64,000 nt of DNA from Perca fluviatilis (GCF_010015445.1 NC_053118.1:20325437-20389436), one strand, 5' to 3'; positions 28,795-42,599 are shown, counted from the stretch's first letter. The notes: generated by a model from the letters alone, not told the origin. Numbers and translations are program-made.

Positions 28795-31700
28795 ATGGCT
28801 GACGAAGAAAACACAAACATGGAAGTCGATAAGGAAAAGAAGAAACCTTTTGCTACCACAGTTAAACCACTCGTTGACGAGGTTACCCAACGAATTGGCA
28901 ACCAGAACAAATGTCGAAGGCAAAAAGGACGCCGGTGAAAGCAGCCCCACAACGGAATACTGCGAGAAGCTGCAGGGGTGGATGTGGCAGTACTACACGG
29001 GATATGTGAACTGGCAGAGCTGGATGGCAGCGTCAGCCATGTCCTCACCTTATTATTTACAGTCAGCCAGTGGGGCGTCGACGGTACCACTTGATATCAA
29101 TTCCCAGAACTGGTATAACAGCCCGTTTGGTCTTCCGTTGTCGCCTTATCCACCTGCCGTCTCCCAAAGCATCCGGGTAGGTGAAGCCGCTGGCGGGGCT
29201 GCAGTGGCCGCTCAGCAGCAACAGCAGCCGCGGGAGAACGGAAATGCACAGAGACCAGGTGAAAGTTGCTGGCTTTGACTTGACCGTTTAGTCTCCTAGT
29301 TGTCAACATGTGAGGTTACAGAGTACGGTACAGACAACCATCCAGCGTTAGATGTGAAAAAAAGCAAATGTTTTTTTTTAACGTAGGTCTATATGAAAGT
29401 ATATGTGCCGTGGTTCACAGTACTTCAATATGCACCCATATGAGACAGGTTGTGGAATGACATGTTCAGCTAAACAAGGTTTACTGTACCTGCTTGACTT
29501 TTTGCTACTTTTAACCAGGTCGGGAGTATAGCATTCCTTCACCTCTCCAAAGACTCCTGGCTGAGATGGTGGATTTTTTCATACTGTTTTTCATCAAAGC
29601 AACCATAATCATCAGTATTATGCATCTTAGTGGAATCAAGTAAGTTTCTTTAATTTCTGTAAGTACTGGTGGTGAAATAATGATTAGGCCTCTGTTTTTT
29701 CACCATTCAATTGAAGAAGAAGAAGAAGAAAAAAAAATTCTTTAGATTAATATTTGTCTTTGCTTTATAGGGATGTTTCCAAGTTTGCCATGCATTTCAT
29801 AGTGGAGGAAATAGATGAGGACACATCGATGGAGGAGCTACAGAAAATGATGCTTGTTGCACTCGTGTACCGGATATTAGTTTGTTTTTACGAGGTGAGC
29901 ACTTGTGTAAAGGGTTTCTGCATACTGTACGATTAGAATAAACAGTGGTCTGAACATTAACTGTGACCAACCTGCGCAATTAAGGGGTAATATTTGATCA
30001 ATCCTTGTTCGACAACCATGTTAAGCAGCTGACCAGATCTTTTTTAATTTCTTTTACAATATTAGTAAACTGAGATCTGTAGTTTTAACTGCTGAACTTG
30101 AGATGCTTATGCATTTATCTCATCTCGCATAGCTATTGTAACACAATTTTCTCTTCACTTAATATTTCTGCTCTTGATCATCTTCAGTCAATACAGAATG
30201 CTGCCGCAAGGCTACTCACTAGGTCAAATAGACTGTCTGTCTCGCATTACCCATTAACTATCTTCACCGGCTCCCTGTTGCATATAGGATTCAGTTTAAA
30301 ATTCTTAGACTTACGTACAGAGCATTGCATGGTCCGGTTCACGCATATGTGGCTGAGCTACTTCACAATCTTAGGTCAAATATAAATTTAAAACTTGCTG
30401 TGCCCCAGCCTTAAGGAGATTGAGTTTATGAGTCCATACCACCTAAACTATGGAATGATCAGCCTCCACACTTATGGTTATTTTGTGGATTCTTTTAAAA
30501 GGCAGATAAAGACACATCTGTTTAGACAGGCGTTTGGTTAAAGTGATGGTTCGGAGTAATTTCACCCTAGGGTCCTTTGCACCATGACCTCGAGCCAAAC
30601 ACCCCCCCAGAAGCTTTTTTCACCTGGGTCTAACATTGGGAGCGTTAGCGTAGAGTAGCGTTAGCCGCTGAATAGCTTAGCGCAGAGGCTAATGGATCCG
30701 AAGTGTCTCTTAACATTACCCCACTAATAATGCCCGAAATGATACCAACGGTCTACACTAGTACATATAGGTTATGCACTCATAAAACGATGGATTGTAA
30801 AGTTTGTAAGTACACCAGAAGTTTATGTAAATAACACTTGCCTGCTGGCTTCTGCTCTCTGTTGTTGTTGCTGCTGTAAGACGAGTGCTTAGGGACATCT
30901 ACAAATTACAACACCGAAAAGAGATGCAACAAAAATATTTTTTAATTTAACTTATTTTTTAAAGTAAGTGCTGTAGTATAACTAGCAGGAGACAAGTAAT
31001 ATTGAGGTAAGTTTGGAGACATTACCTTATTTAATCATTAAATTAATAAATATTTTTGTTGCATCTCTTTTCGGTGTTGTAATTTGTAGATGTCCCTAAG
31101 CACTCTTACTGCCCGGTAGTAACAGCAGCAACAACAACAGCAGAGAGCAGAAGCCAGCAGGCAAGTGTTATTTACATAAACTTCTGGTGTACTTACAAAC
31201 TTTACAATCCATCGTTTTATGAGTGCATAACCTATTTGTACTACTGTAGACGTTTGGTATCATTTCGGGCATTATTAGTGGGGTAATGTAAAGAGAGACT
31301 TCGGATCCATTAGCCTCTGCGCTAAGCTATTCAGCTGATAACGCTACGTCACGCTAACGCTCCCAATGTTCGACCCAGGTGAAAAAAGCTTCTGGGGGGG
31401 TGTTTGGCTCGAGATCATGGTGCAAAGGACCCTAGGGTGAAATTACTCCGAACCATCACTTTAACCTGTCTGCATTTTCTTGTATGTTTTTTTTTTTTAT
31501 GCCCCTGTAAAGCACTTTGTGACTTATGCATGTGAAAAATGCCATCTAAATACATTTTACTTACTTTACTTTTTACCTGTGAAATGTTTCTTTGAAAATT
31601 TTGCAAAGCGCCCCAAGCAGTTAAGTGACAGCTGCTATACCATTCTCCCTTCAGATTGTGTGCATTTGGGGAGCAGGAGGAGCCACTCCAGGGAAGTTTC

Positions 31701-32036
31701 TTGTTGGACTCAGAGTTGTCACGTGTGACTCATCAATTCTGGTTCAGCCTAACAGGGTGCTTGTAGTGCCAGCAACTAATGTCTCTCTGTCTGCGTGAGT
31801 AGTTCATTTTAAAGGTTATCTTTCAAAATTTCCTGAACAAACGTGATCCTCCTGTATGTAATGTAACTACTGTCTCTGTCTTCCTCTGCAGATCCACTGT
31901 CCGAGCCTTGAACAAGAACTTTTCAATTGCCTTCTTTTTCCCAGCCTTCATCACACTTCTGTTCTTCCAGCACAACAGGACTGTGTATGATATGGTAGCT
32001 GGTACAATTGTTGTCAAACGCTCCAGGATCAGATGA
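28795..32036 (+). CDS. fam8a1: FAM8A1, RDD-domain ER membrane protein (5 exons, apparent frameshift in exon 1)
   Basis: ER membrane cofactor of the HRD1-SEL1L degradation complex. Exons are 28795-29258, 29519-29639, 29771-29894, 31655-31794 and 31892-32036. The junctions are GT-AG and phase-consistent. The conserved cytosolic part (EYCEKLQGWMWQYYTGYVNW) is in exon 1. The RDD domain follows, with LLAEMVDFFILFFIKATI as its first membrane segment, then EEIDEDTSMEELQKMMLVAL, WGAGGATPGKFLVGLRVVT, and the last membrane segment with FFPAFITLLFFQHNRTVYD. The C-terminus is VVKR-like. The odd point is that the best start codon (28795, MADEENTNMEVDKEKKK) runs into TGA at 28936-28938, whereas the conserved region is in the +1 frame. 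Either there is an indel in this haplotype or assembly, or translation starts elsewhere. The rest of the gene is intact. Confidence 0.88.
30090..31570 (+). mobile_element. L2-like LINE 3' fragment, split by a foldback element
   Basis: The left piece (30090-30537) encodes decayed reverse-transcriptase C-terminal sequence, including LQSIQNAAARLLTRSNR. The right piece (31465-31570) is the usual 3' end (GTAAAGCACTTTGTGAC, then an AAATACATTTTACTTACTTTA tail). Together they form one truncated LINE in sense orientation in fam8a1 intron 3, with a later element inserted between them. Confidence 0.75.
30538..31464. mobile_element. 927-bp foldback (long inverted repeat) element at TTAA
   Basis: The left arm 30538-30940 and right arm 31048-31464 are long inverted repeats of about 400 bp around a spacer of about 107 bp. 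The ends are TTAA|AGTGATGGTTCGGAGTAA and its complement, so a TTAA target duplication is plausible, as for piggyBac-type elements. The arms share landmarks in mirror order (TTTGCACCATGACCTCGAGC, GCTAAGCTATTCAGC, GCAACAAAAATATTT). They differ by point changes and a small insertion near the GCAGCAACAACAAC stretch. There is no coding frame, so it is non-autonomous. Confidence 0.88.
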
Positions 32037-33330
32037 CCCAGAAGAGAGTCCTACACTATTACTGAAGATGCACAGTGCTAATGTGTTTGGTTTTATAAAT
32101 ACCTGCAGAACTCAGACATTAGCCTTTTAAGGTATCGTCAGAACATGCAGGAGCATTAAGATGGTTGCAGAGAGTTTGATGCACATCAGTATGAACTATC
32201 GCAGTTCCCTACAACTTCGGTTTGGTTTGTCTCGGACACCTACTGTATTTCTGCATGTATTGCTACATGCTGCTTTCAGAAACTGTTCTGTGCCAAATTG
32301 ATGTCTCCTTTGAAGACAGGAATAATTATGGTATATGCTACCATTCCGTTAACACAACATTTGCCTCCTTAAAATACTAATCTTCCAGATTAAGGGTGAA
32401 TGTCTCGTATCACTCAGTATTGAAGTTGCTCATCATGCATTCATGAGATTATACCTTCAGTATCTCTTTGTATTCAGATTTTGTCTTAAGAGAGTTGTAT
32501 ACTCAGATTTTTCAATTTTGAGTTGTTGACCTTCATCACTGCAGGAGTGATGGCCTCACAATCAGCTCTTTTAGCTGCTGAAATGCTGTGGTTCTTAGGC
32601 ACATTTAAATGTATCGAAAGGAAATGTTAACCTGATCACAATTGCTTTTCCTTTTACTCTGAAAGCATGTGTGTGACTGAAATTTAATGTATGACACATT
32701 TTATGTGATTAGCTGTTATTTGCATTTAAAAAGATTAAATGAAACCACAACTATTTCCCTGCATGTTTGAGATGTGCGTATGTCTTTTAGCAGTTTGTAT
32801 GCTCTGCTATATAATAATTCCCACAATGTTTTGATACTAAGGGGCCTCATGTTTGGTTACTTAAGTTGCATTGACTCATTAACATGCAATTATATTTTTG
32901 ACTCATGTAATGGGTGCATATCAGTTTAGAGACACTGATGGGTCAGAAGGGTCCAGAAGGATCACTGAATAGTTACAATAAATGATGTCAATCATAACCT
33001 GTGACCTTCATAGTCACCAAATCTTAACCAAAGTCATTTGGGAGATTTTGGACTGACTTTTTAGACTTCACCAGTGTTCTTGAATAATTCATGCAGAGTT
33101 GCATTGAAGCTGCTCTGGAAGCTTGTGGTAGCACAAACCACTTAAGAGACTATGATGTTTTTTTCTTAACCACCCATTTGTACGTTTTTCCATTTAGTAT
33201 GCCACAGTATGTGTAAGATTTAGTCCAAATGGCACTCTTCTTCCACTGTAAAAACTTATGAATGTATTCTACTCTAATTTATTTAAGAAAATATGACGAA
33301 TAGGTGTTTTTCAAGTTAAATATGTCAATA
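32037..33330 (+). other. fam8a1: Putative fam8a1 3' UTR
   Basis: Unique AT-rich sequence after the stop codon. Candidate poly(A) signals include AATAAA near 32979 and near 33328. The extent is inferred. Confidence 0.4.
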
Positions 33331-34699
33331 AATTAACCTTGTAATTAAACATAATTGCAATCCATACATGCAGTAATTTGTAAGATTAAATTATAAATAC
33401 AGAACACAGTGGTCACATTCTTAGTTACAGGGATTTGGCTCCACCTAGTGTATGTTTGTTGGTCATACAGACATCACTTCCTGGGTTGATGCAATAGCCC
33501 ACAACACTGTTACCTGCAAATAATATTTTAAACAAATATCTGTCTGTATGTTATTCTCATTTATCATCACAGAAAGTCAATCACAATCAATCGTCTGCCC
33601 TGAAAAATGCCCAAATCCCATCCTTTGACTTTTCTGGCATGTCATCGAATAGTTGGCAAAGTGTTGACGTGATGATTGTGTTGGGCCCACTAAGTGGCAG
33701 CTTCAGCTGACAGCCACAGATGGTACTCCCAGATTACAGAGCACCCTCCCCCTCCCCCCCCCTCCTACATGCTGCTGCCATGCACCATGCCATTACTGTA
33801 GGCAATGGAATAATATAACTCATAGTTGTGAAGGGCTTTACCGAGGAACAGAAAAGTGTGGGCAGACACTACCCACCACCCACCACCATTATTGCACTGC
33901 ACTGTATACTGATGAGTCTATTTGGAGTTGAGGCTATTTGTAATCTATTTTTGTATCGATATACTCTGGCTCATATCGAAAAGGGAAAGTGCAGGAGGAA
34001 GATTTTAGAAGAGCTCAAGGAAACAATTATTACTACAATTTATGACAGACCTTTTTAGGGAAACTACTTAATGTTGCAATAAACCTAACAGCCCTTGTAG
34101 TGATTTAACAAATAATCAGTTATTGTTAAAAACACTAATACTTTATTTAAATCACAGTAAAGATCATTCTTGTGTCTATGAATAGGAATCCTAGGGTGGC
34201 ACTAATGATGGCAGTGCAGAGAATTAATTCCTGCTATTGCCATTGACTCATCCATCAAATGGCTTAAATTGTTTTTTGTTAAATTATATATATATATATA
34301 ATGCTAGACTAAGAAGGTGAACTCAGACATGGAGGAGTGAGAAGTGATGAGTGTATCCTCATCGCCACAATGCAAAAACATTTTTGTTTATTTCCCCATT
34401 TTTTGTGTCTGTTGTTTGATTCCATGTTGTACAGATTCTTTGCTGCCACATGACGTGCCATACAGAGTTCCTGCCACCCTTGTAGCCCTTTTAACAAGGG
34501 AGTCATCTACAGGCAGCATGGAGGGCTCACAGCTTTCTCTGAAAGCCATGTGTCTGTGTCTGAACAGAGCCATGTAGAGTGCAGAGGGATAAGGTAAACA
34601 GTCTGGACTAAAGTATTCTCTGTGAATAATACAGTTTTGTGTTGTCTTTAAGGTCATTATTCATTCATTACAAGTACTGAAATGGCAGCTGGCTGATGC

Positions 34700-34811
<112 letters not shown>

Positions 34812-37800
34812 CAGTAGGCTCCAGTTGCTTTGAAGTTGTGGAAAGGTGCTGTGGACTGAAATGCTGCTCAGTGTTGTTGTTTCTCCCAGTGTGTCTGTGC
34901 CTATTGATATTCCTGTTGGAGTCAGTAATTACAGGCTGGCTGGGTTCTGTCTAAGTGGAGAGGGCTGCTGACCTGTTGACGGGGGAAGGATGTGAACGCC
35001 TGCTCCAACACTAGAGATGTCATGGGGGACACACTTGTGTATAAATGTGCACACATTTCCGCGTAGGCTACTATGAAAAGTTTATTCTGTGCTGGAGTTC
35101 ATTTAGCTGAAAATAGATGTGAATATGAGGTGAGCACAAACTCAGCATGAGTGAAGAAGCAGACAGAGAGACCTTGAATGTGTATGATGTGTGCTGTGGG
35201 GGAGCAGAAAAGCATCCATACCTTTTTCTATGACATAACATTAGGTTTCTGGGTGTTTGTGTTTTTGAATACAGTAGATTTCTGCTTAAGGCAGTGAGAG
35301 GCTTGAGTTGTCAAGACAACCATGGAGACTGCATTGGTTACTGCAGACACATTGAGCCTTTCCTCTCCTTCTCATATTACAGTGTGTTGCTTCAGGGTAT
35401 CACACAATATATGATGTTAATTTTCTGCACTTATATGTTTGAAGAGAAACTGAGGGGTAGAAATTGGCCTAAAATATGTTTGCCTCCTGTTATCATCTCG
35501 AAAGCTGCTTGGCAACTTTTGACAGTCTGCCTCATGTCAAGAGAGACTGTGCCGTGGTTCTACTTCACCACTGACTTGGACTAAGGAGGTGCTGAATACA
35601 TTTGCCTGGCAACAGCTGCATTATAATCAACACAACACTCTCAAGACCTTTAAAGAAGACAAAGAGACTGGAATTGAAAGAGATATCTTTCCTAACATTT
35701 TGTCCAATGTAGCGGTGTAAAAGACCCCAAAAGCAGTAGACCTATCTATTAGTTGTATTTGTTGTACATGTATAATTATTATGGCATATAATTAGTATTT
35801 TGGGGGTAAAAACAGTATATAAAAGTTGCAAAACTAGAAAACCGAGATAAAAAACTATCTGTGACAGAAGGCTACTCCAGCTAGTGGTGTAAACTAAATC
35901 TAATATACCTGCTTTTTCCTGTGTTCTATGATTGAAAATATATATTTTGTTGCTTTAACATCTCAGCAACGGAGTTTTTTGTATACCACATAAATAAGGC
36001 AGTAGCTGTGATCATACTGGAGGAAAAAAAGTAGTTAAAACATTTTTATATGAAACCGAATTCTAGCTGGATGAACTTCAGTATTGATGTTCTCTTCTCA
36101 ATTGTTTTGAATGAGTATATCGTTATTTTATGATTTCTTAAACTGTAAAAAGATGATGATAATAATGGACCAGGTACACTGTAAACCCAGATTTAGTTGT
36201 AATTAAACCTTTTAGAGGTCACTACTTATTCTTTCATGTTTTTATAAAAAACATATTCATTACTAAATCACAGTTTAAGTTTAAGTATGCAGTGCACAGG
36301 TCATATTAAGCAGAGACAATTAAGGATGTTTAGTTTATATTTGGTAGGGGCGGGTCATTTGAACTGTTCTGCACTGAAGCGATGCAAAGGCTCATGGGGA
36401 AAAAGATTATGTTCTGAACGGTGTTTTAATAATGTTCTATTACTGTGTTCGGTGTGCATTTATGTTATCTGGGTTTTAGTTGTGTAAGGTTTATTTAAGT
36501 TCATGTTTAACCACATTTATTGTTGCACCATGACCGAGACCCGGGTGGGGACCGATGGGTTCTGGGCAGAGACAAAATGCTCAGTAGTTACGCTCAGATA
36601 AGGTGTCCCCTTTGTGTCTGGTTGTAATAAAAGGCCTCATCCACTTAATAATGTCAGGTAGCTTTCTTTTAACTTGTTGTTTCTTTGCATGTCAAAAGCT
36701 GCAGTGCTTAGATCCTGTCTCGACCACGTATGTATTAAGAGAACTGTCTGCGCATTCACATGATACAAACCTTCTGTGATCGCGCACCAACCCCACTCGT
36801 CCTCCTCCATGCACTTGCTAGTAGCCAAAGAGGACACAGAAGGAAAAAAATATGATGGACTCTTCAGAAGAGGTAATTATCTTCACTTGTTTTCTGCGCG
36901 CGAAAGTCACCAGTTTCTGAACATAGCCATACTGAGAAATACAGAAAGAGTTGTGGAGCTGATAGTCTTGATTAGCTTTGTAGCAACTCATTCGAATGTA
37001 ACGGACGTGCATTAATATAAAAAAGTTTTTAAGGCTAATGGTTTTTAGTAATCCCTACTAATGTAAACTTGATTTGTCTACTGCATCAATTTACAGCTCT
37101 GTGTTAATACAATTTGACCTGTTAAGTTTCACCTTGTGTCAAAACTTAGAAGGTTTTTAGGCAACGGGTTTCCACGCAAATTTCTAGTAAAGTCAACTAA
37201 TTTGGGATATCAGTAGAATGTGTTGGAAATAAATGAAATGAAATGTGAAAGGGAGTACCCACAGCTAAGTTTTAGTTCGCTTTCATTAACATAATGCTGA
37301 GATAAACATATATCTTGGCATTGAAGATCAATGAGGATCTATCCAACTCTCAACTGCAGGTAAAGAAGTCTATACACTGCCCTCTGTTGTGTGAGTCTGG
37401 TATTGAACCTTCACCACAGTACGAGGAGTGGGCAGGCTTTCACTGAGCTCACTGAGGTCACTGAGGTCATTTCAATGATGCTGTTGATCCATGTTGTTTA
37501 CTTGTAACTTGTACACTATAATGACACAGTGTTATAAAAAACTAACAGATAATGTTATTAAGGGACTTTTCTTGGCTCATTTGTCTTTCTGTTAAACCAC
37601 CCAACAAATCTCTAGTGGACATCTTTGGAAACTAAAAATCAACAGTAACTTTGCTTCCTGGCTGCACATTGTGCTCAGTGTTTTGTTCACCATTTGGTGT
37701 TTTTTTTGATTGATTTGGTTCATGTGTTTGAACAAACTCTACTGCTTTCCTTCAGTGGCTTGTATTCCTCCTCCACAAATCACTCCCACCCAATCCTTTA

Positions 37801-40465
37801 GTTGCCTAAACTCTGTTCTGGAGATGTGCGTAAGCAGTGGCTTGCTATTTTCAGCTGAATGAAAAGAGTCTTGGCACTTGACTCAGGATGAAATCTGTTT
37901 TGTTCTGCTGAATTTGGCTTTCACCACATGCACAGTATATCCATGTAACAGAGTTAAAGAACTCAGTTTAAGGGCATCTTTCAGTAAAACCCCAATCATT
38001 TGACTGAGAAGCATGACTTTCGAATGATCTGTTTGGTGGAATATGTTATCCTAGTAACATAAATATACAGTATATAACATTCTGACAGAAAAAAAAGTCT
38101 GTTTTGGCTGATAGAGCCAACATTTGTTTGTAAGATGTCTGTACAAAGTAGCAATAGTAATCCTTTTTGATGTAACAGGTTGATGTACTCCCTCACATCA
38201 AGAACTGCCTCAACTATGAATCAAATTGCACTGTATTGTATAAGGAAAACATTCAGACCCTGAATAAACAAAACATTTCCAAACATGGCACTTCTGATGT
38301 GAAATAACACATAGTCATATAGTTGACAGAAATAGATTATGCCACAGCACATTTTCATAGGCGTGCATAGATAACCCTTTCGACTCTATGAATAAAGGAC
38401 CTTGACCTTACAATTACCTTAAAATGAACACTGTTTTCTTTAGCTTATTTAAAAAAGAACCAGGACCACATCTGTTGGTTTTCAGAGTTTAAAATCATTG
38501 CCAACATTATTTATTTCATCTTTAGACATTTAATTAATCTGTTCAAGGTCATTTTGAACAGAAATCACTGGCAGCACTCAACAATTGCTTGTAATTACAG
38601 TAATAGATTTTAAGCCCATAGTGTACGGATCAAAATAGTGAATCTGAGTAGATGTAACATCTACACACCTTTCACAAGTGTGTACACCCAAATAGAGAGG
38701 TGAGGTCAGTAACACCTGCCTGGTGGATTTGCTGTCCCTTTGCTCTTTTCATTAACTGCTGAATTCACTGGCTTTCAATAGGCTCTTTCAGCATGTCATG
38801 CTACACCACCATTGAGCTACAGCCACGTTGCCACCCATCTTTCTTAATGGGGACTGGAGACTGTGGAGCTGCCTTGTTGCCATGGCAGCAAGCGCTTTCA
38901 CATTCTCCCCACATAGCGTGGAGTGTGCATGTTGTTTCCTCCAAACTGGAGCGCGCCACAGCAGAGACAGGTTTACTCTCAGACAGGACCGAGCCAGGGT
39001 TATTTACCTCCCACTCTGATACCAGATGCCCTCTAAATCCAACCACCCACACTCCACTTTCCATTGTCTTTATTACTAATGCATAGTATTTCCCATTGGC
39101 TGCTCTCATATACTGAGCTTTGCGCCAAAACTTACTTTTTTATTTTTCTTCTGGGGTATACTACTAGCAGAGACGGTTTAGTATAGGCACTGATCTTTGC
39201 TACTAGTCAGGGGAATAGTGGGACTTAACTATGGCCCCAACATGGGGAAGACCCTCAAAAAGCCTAATATAAAAAGTTTGTTCTATTTGCAAATTTGACT
39301 TCTTTTTTTGCATTATAGTAATACAAGAATAGAACAGTAAATAGGTATTTACTGTTGGGCTAATACATAGTTTGACATAGTATTTCAAGTTTTTAAAACC
39401 GTATAAGAGCTTTTTTTATGGGCTCTTCCCCATTCTAAAAAGTTGCACATGGTTAGTCCACTTGCTGGTGGTAGTGCATAGTTTTATGTGAACTTTGAAT
39501 CAATTATGCCATTAAAAAAGGAAAACCAGGCTTTCAAAAAAGAAAAGAGAGACAGAGTGAGACAGAAAACAATCAAAGAAGTGTCAACAAAACTTGATAG
39601 CAGTGTTTCACAATGATTTATATCTGTATAATATCGGTATAACGTTACAGCTAACATGGCTTGCAAGCTAATATTGCAATAGTTAGCTTGTTGATGAATT
39701 AAGCAGTGTTGCCTTCAGTTTGAAAAAGTGAGTAGCCTACTTCTTCCACCGCTGTTTAATGTATATCTAAAACTACCACCAAATCTAACGTCTAACCCAA
39801 ACTGCAGTATTGTTGCTAATTGTAAAAAGTTGTTCCTGGAAATGTTTTGAAAAATTAGGAATAAGTTCATTTATTCAAACTGTAGTACACCATGGAAAAC
39901 AGCTTGCCATTTTCCATATTGCGCTGTGTGTAAAAAAGGCCATAATAATAAGTTCACTGTTTCCTGTTTATATCTATGAGGATCAGTGTTGTTACATGTC
40001 TGGACATGTCTGTTGCATTGGAGGAGGCTCACTTAGCCCCAGTGAGTGTATGGTGAGGATGCAGAACAAAATGCGGGCAATGATGCTTGGATAATTGTTT
40101 GCCGGACACTCAACAGTTTCAAGGTAATGGGATTCATCTATTCAGCTTATTGTGAGGAGATTGTGGTTGAAAAAGTTCACCCAGAACTTAAATTGGAATT
40201 TGTGTTTTGCTTTGCAGTAAAGGTCATGCAGTGTTGGAACCTGCAGCAGCTTGAGCCCACTTGCGTTTTCATTGTGTTTTCTGCTGAAGGCTACTGTGAA
40301 TGAGTAACAGAGAACACTGAGAGGCAGTGCATAGAAGCATCTAGAGTGTTTAAAAATGGAGGACTGTAAGCACAATGCAATGTTGATTTGTTGAGATGGC
40401 GAAAGAGAGTGCTACTGCTTCAAGTGCTATAACCATGACTATTATTACTTTACCCCCACTTATAC

Positions 40466-40513
40466 TACTAAAGTTACTACTACTACTACTACTACTAATA
40501 ATAATACTACGAC
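40466..40513. repeat. (ACT)n / (AAT)n microsatellite
   Basis: About 48 bp of trinucleotides, ACT with an AAT interruption. A (TTG)n tract of about 23 bp lies at 41847-41869. Confidence 0.85.
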
Positions 40514-41538
40514 TACTACTACTCAGAGGATCATCAGCTTTCAGTAGTTAATGTTTATAAGATGACATAGATGTTGTTATGGTTTGGAGCACTCCCTCTC
40601 ATTACTGTGTGTGTGCACCACACTGAGGAATGTAACACTTCGTTGTGTGTGCTCAGAGTAAAAGAGTACATAACTAGGCCTGCAAAACCCCTATGTCAGG
40701 TCAGACCACAATAAACAGCATCCAATAGTATTCAGCAGTATCTGAACAACATTTGTGTTTCAAAAAAGTCTGTGATCCGTCAGAATGTGTTACTAAAGAG
40801 CCTTTCTACCTGCCGTGAATCATTTTGTGACTTCACTGGAAAAATCAGACCCCAAAGGCATTGATAAAAACTATATAAAAATAGCGTTCTATTCACTGTT
40901 AGTCTCGTTTGCGGTTACAGGTCATTTATGATCATTAGGTGAAAAATTACAGTTTCAGAAACATAAAAAGTTACATATAGTAACTTTAAAGAAATACCTA
41001 GTATACAGTTTCAAGATTGTTACCTTCTTATTATCTTGTATCTACACGAATGTATCATCAGTATGTACTGTATTTTAAATCTAAAGCGTTACCGACTTTC
41101 CCTGCGCAGAAATGCTTGGGAAGTCTTTGATGGAGCTACAAACAGCGAGACAGATTTGACAGTTCTGTCTTTATGCAGTCTCACTCTTTATAGACTTATT
41201 GCATTGAGCATTTTTTGCTCCATGCGACTCCATCTGTATTGGTGAATTCTTACAGGAAAACTTATTTCAACTCACTTGGCTGACATTACTTCTGACCTTC
41301 AATGTACAGTACAGGGAGACATTTCAAGGCAATGAAACTGCAATCTCTAGTAGATGCCCTCCTGCTTCACGATGAAGTCCTGTCATGATTTCCTTCCATT
41401 CAGGATTGTGTTGCCATTGAGGTTTGACTTGAAAGCTTAAGGAATAATCACAGTAGGAAGATGAGGCTGTGGCCTCTTGGCAAGGATGACATGGCATCTT
41501 ATCACTTGTGAAGTGGTTAAATATGTGTATCTGTATGG

Positions 41539-41542
<4 letters not shown>

Positions 41543-41621
<79 letters not shown>
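41543..41621. repeat. (GT)n microsatellite
   Basis: About 79 bp of pure GT. The poly-Thr-His frames on the opposite strand are artefacts of it. Confidence 0.97.
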
Positions 41622-41623
<2 letters not shown>

Positions 41624-42599
41624 GGCCAAATGGGTTGAGGGTTAAAGAAAGGCATTCTCCAAATTATACTTAAATTAAGTGGTTGGATTGTTTATAATTC
41701 AAGGAATAATTTCTATATGCAGTTAAGTCGCTACTGCACAACATTCCCTGTAGCTATTACACCTTTTGTTGTTGGATGCATCCATGAGAAAGTTTAGGAA
41801 CCCCCCACCCAAGAGCATTTGTGGGTGCAATACTATTCACTAGGCCTGTTGTTGTTGTTGTTGTTGTAGCAGCATTGTGTGATTTGCTGCATTCTCTGTG
41901 TTTTCCCCAGTCTGCAGTCTAGGTAGAGGGGACACCATGCTTGTCTCGTCTGCAGAGGAGCAGATAGCTAGCTGGCCTGGTGGTGAAGTCACTGCAGCCT
42001 GGCTCTCTCTGCTGTGTGCTGTACAGGATAAGGAAGAGGCCTTCGGGTGAGAAGGGCCACAGTGCTGCCAAGTGGTTGGGTGGGGGTTTATCAGCGCTGC
42101 CTGCCTGCACCGAGGAAAATATCTCTGGGGAAGAGATGGGGATGGGGTGGCAGGTTACTCTGAGTCACTTTGCAGCTGAATAAAGGTTGATACTCTTAAT
42201 TGTAGAGCAGCTCACAGGGCAGATTAGGAAGAGATTTGTCTGCAAAATGCATATGAAAATAAACAAGAAGGAAGCAGTGCATTAAAACAGCTTTGATGTG
42301 CTAACACACTGAACAATTTAATCCTCTGTCGGTTTGTGTGCGTCCATATGTGTTAGTATCTCTGCATTTATATGCCAATGTGAATATCCAACAGTTATCC
42401 ACATTCATGCAGTATGTCCGTCTGAGAAAACGCTTTCTGAATCTCCAGCCCTCTCTCTTCCTCCCTCACCCTCCGTCTGTTGCTCCCTCCCCCTCCGTCC
42501 TTCTCTGTGTGAGCGTAGTCTGGGCGCTAAGCCAAGTGGAGTGTGTTTTTTTGAATGAATACCTGATCCGGCTGATGAGGCTGGCTGGGGGAGGAGCTG

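Noticed and set aside
36300..36660. Possible solo LTR
   Set aside because: It has an AATAAAA and a GC-rich phrase like an LTR, but no TG...CA ends or flanking duplication could be located.
36853..36874. Possible first coding exon (Met-Met-Asp-Ser-Ser-Glu-Glu then GTAATT)
   Set aside because: Too short, with no downstream exon recognised and no family expected at this place.
41324..41655. Thr-His repeat proteins
   Set aside because: Translations of a GT/CA microsatellite. The same applies to the Val-Cys and His-Thr frames near 18.5, 19.5, 21.8, 52.8, 61.9, 63.1 and 63.9 kb.
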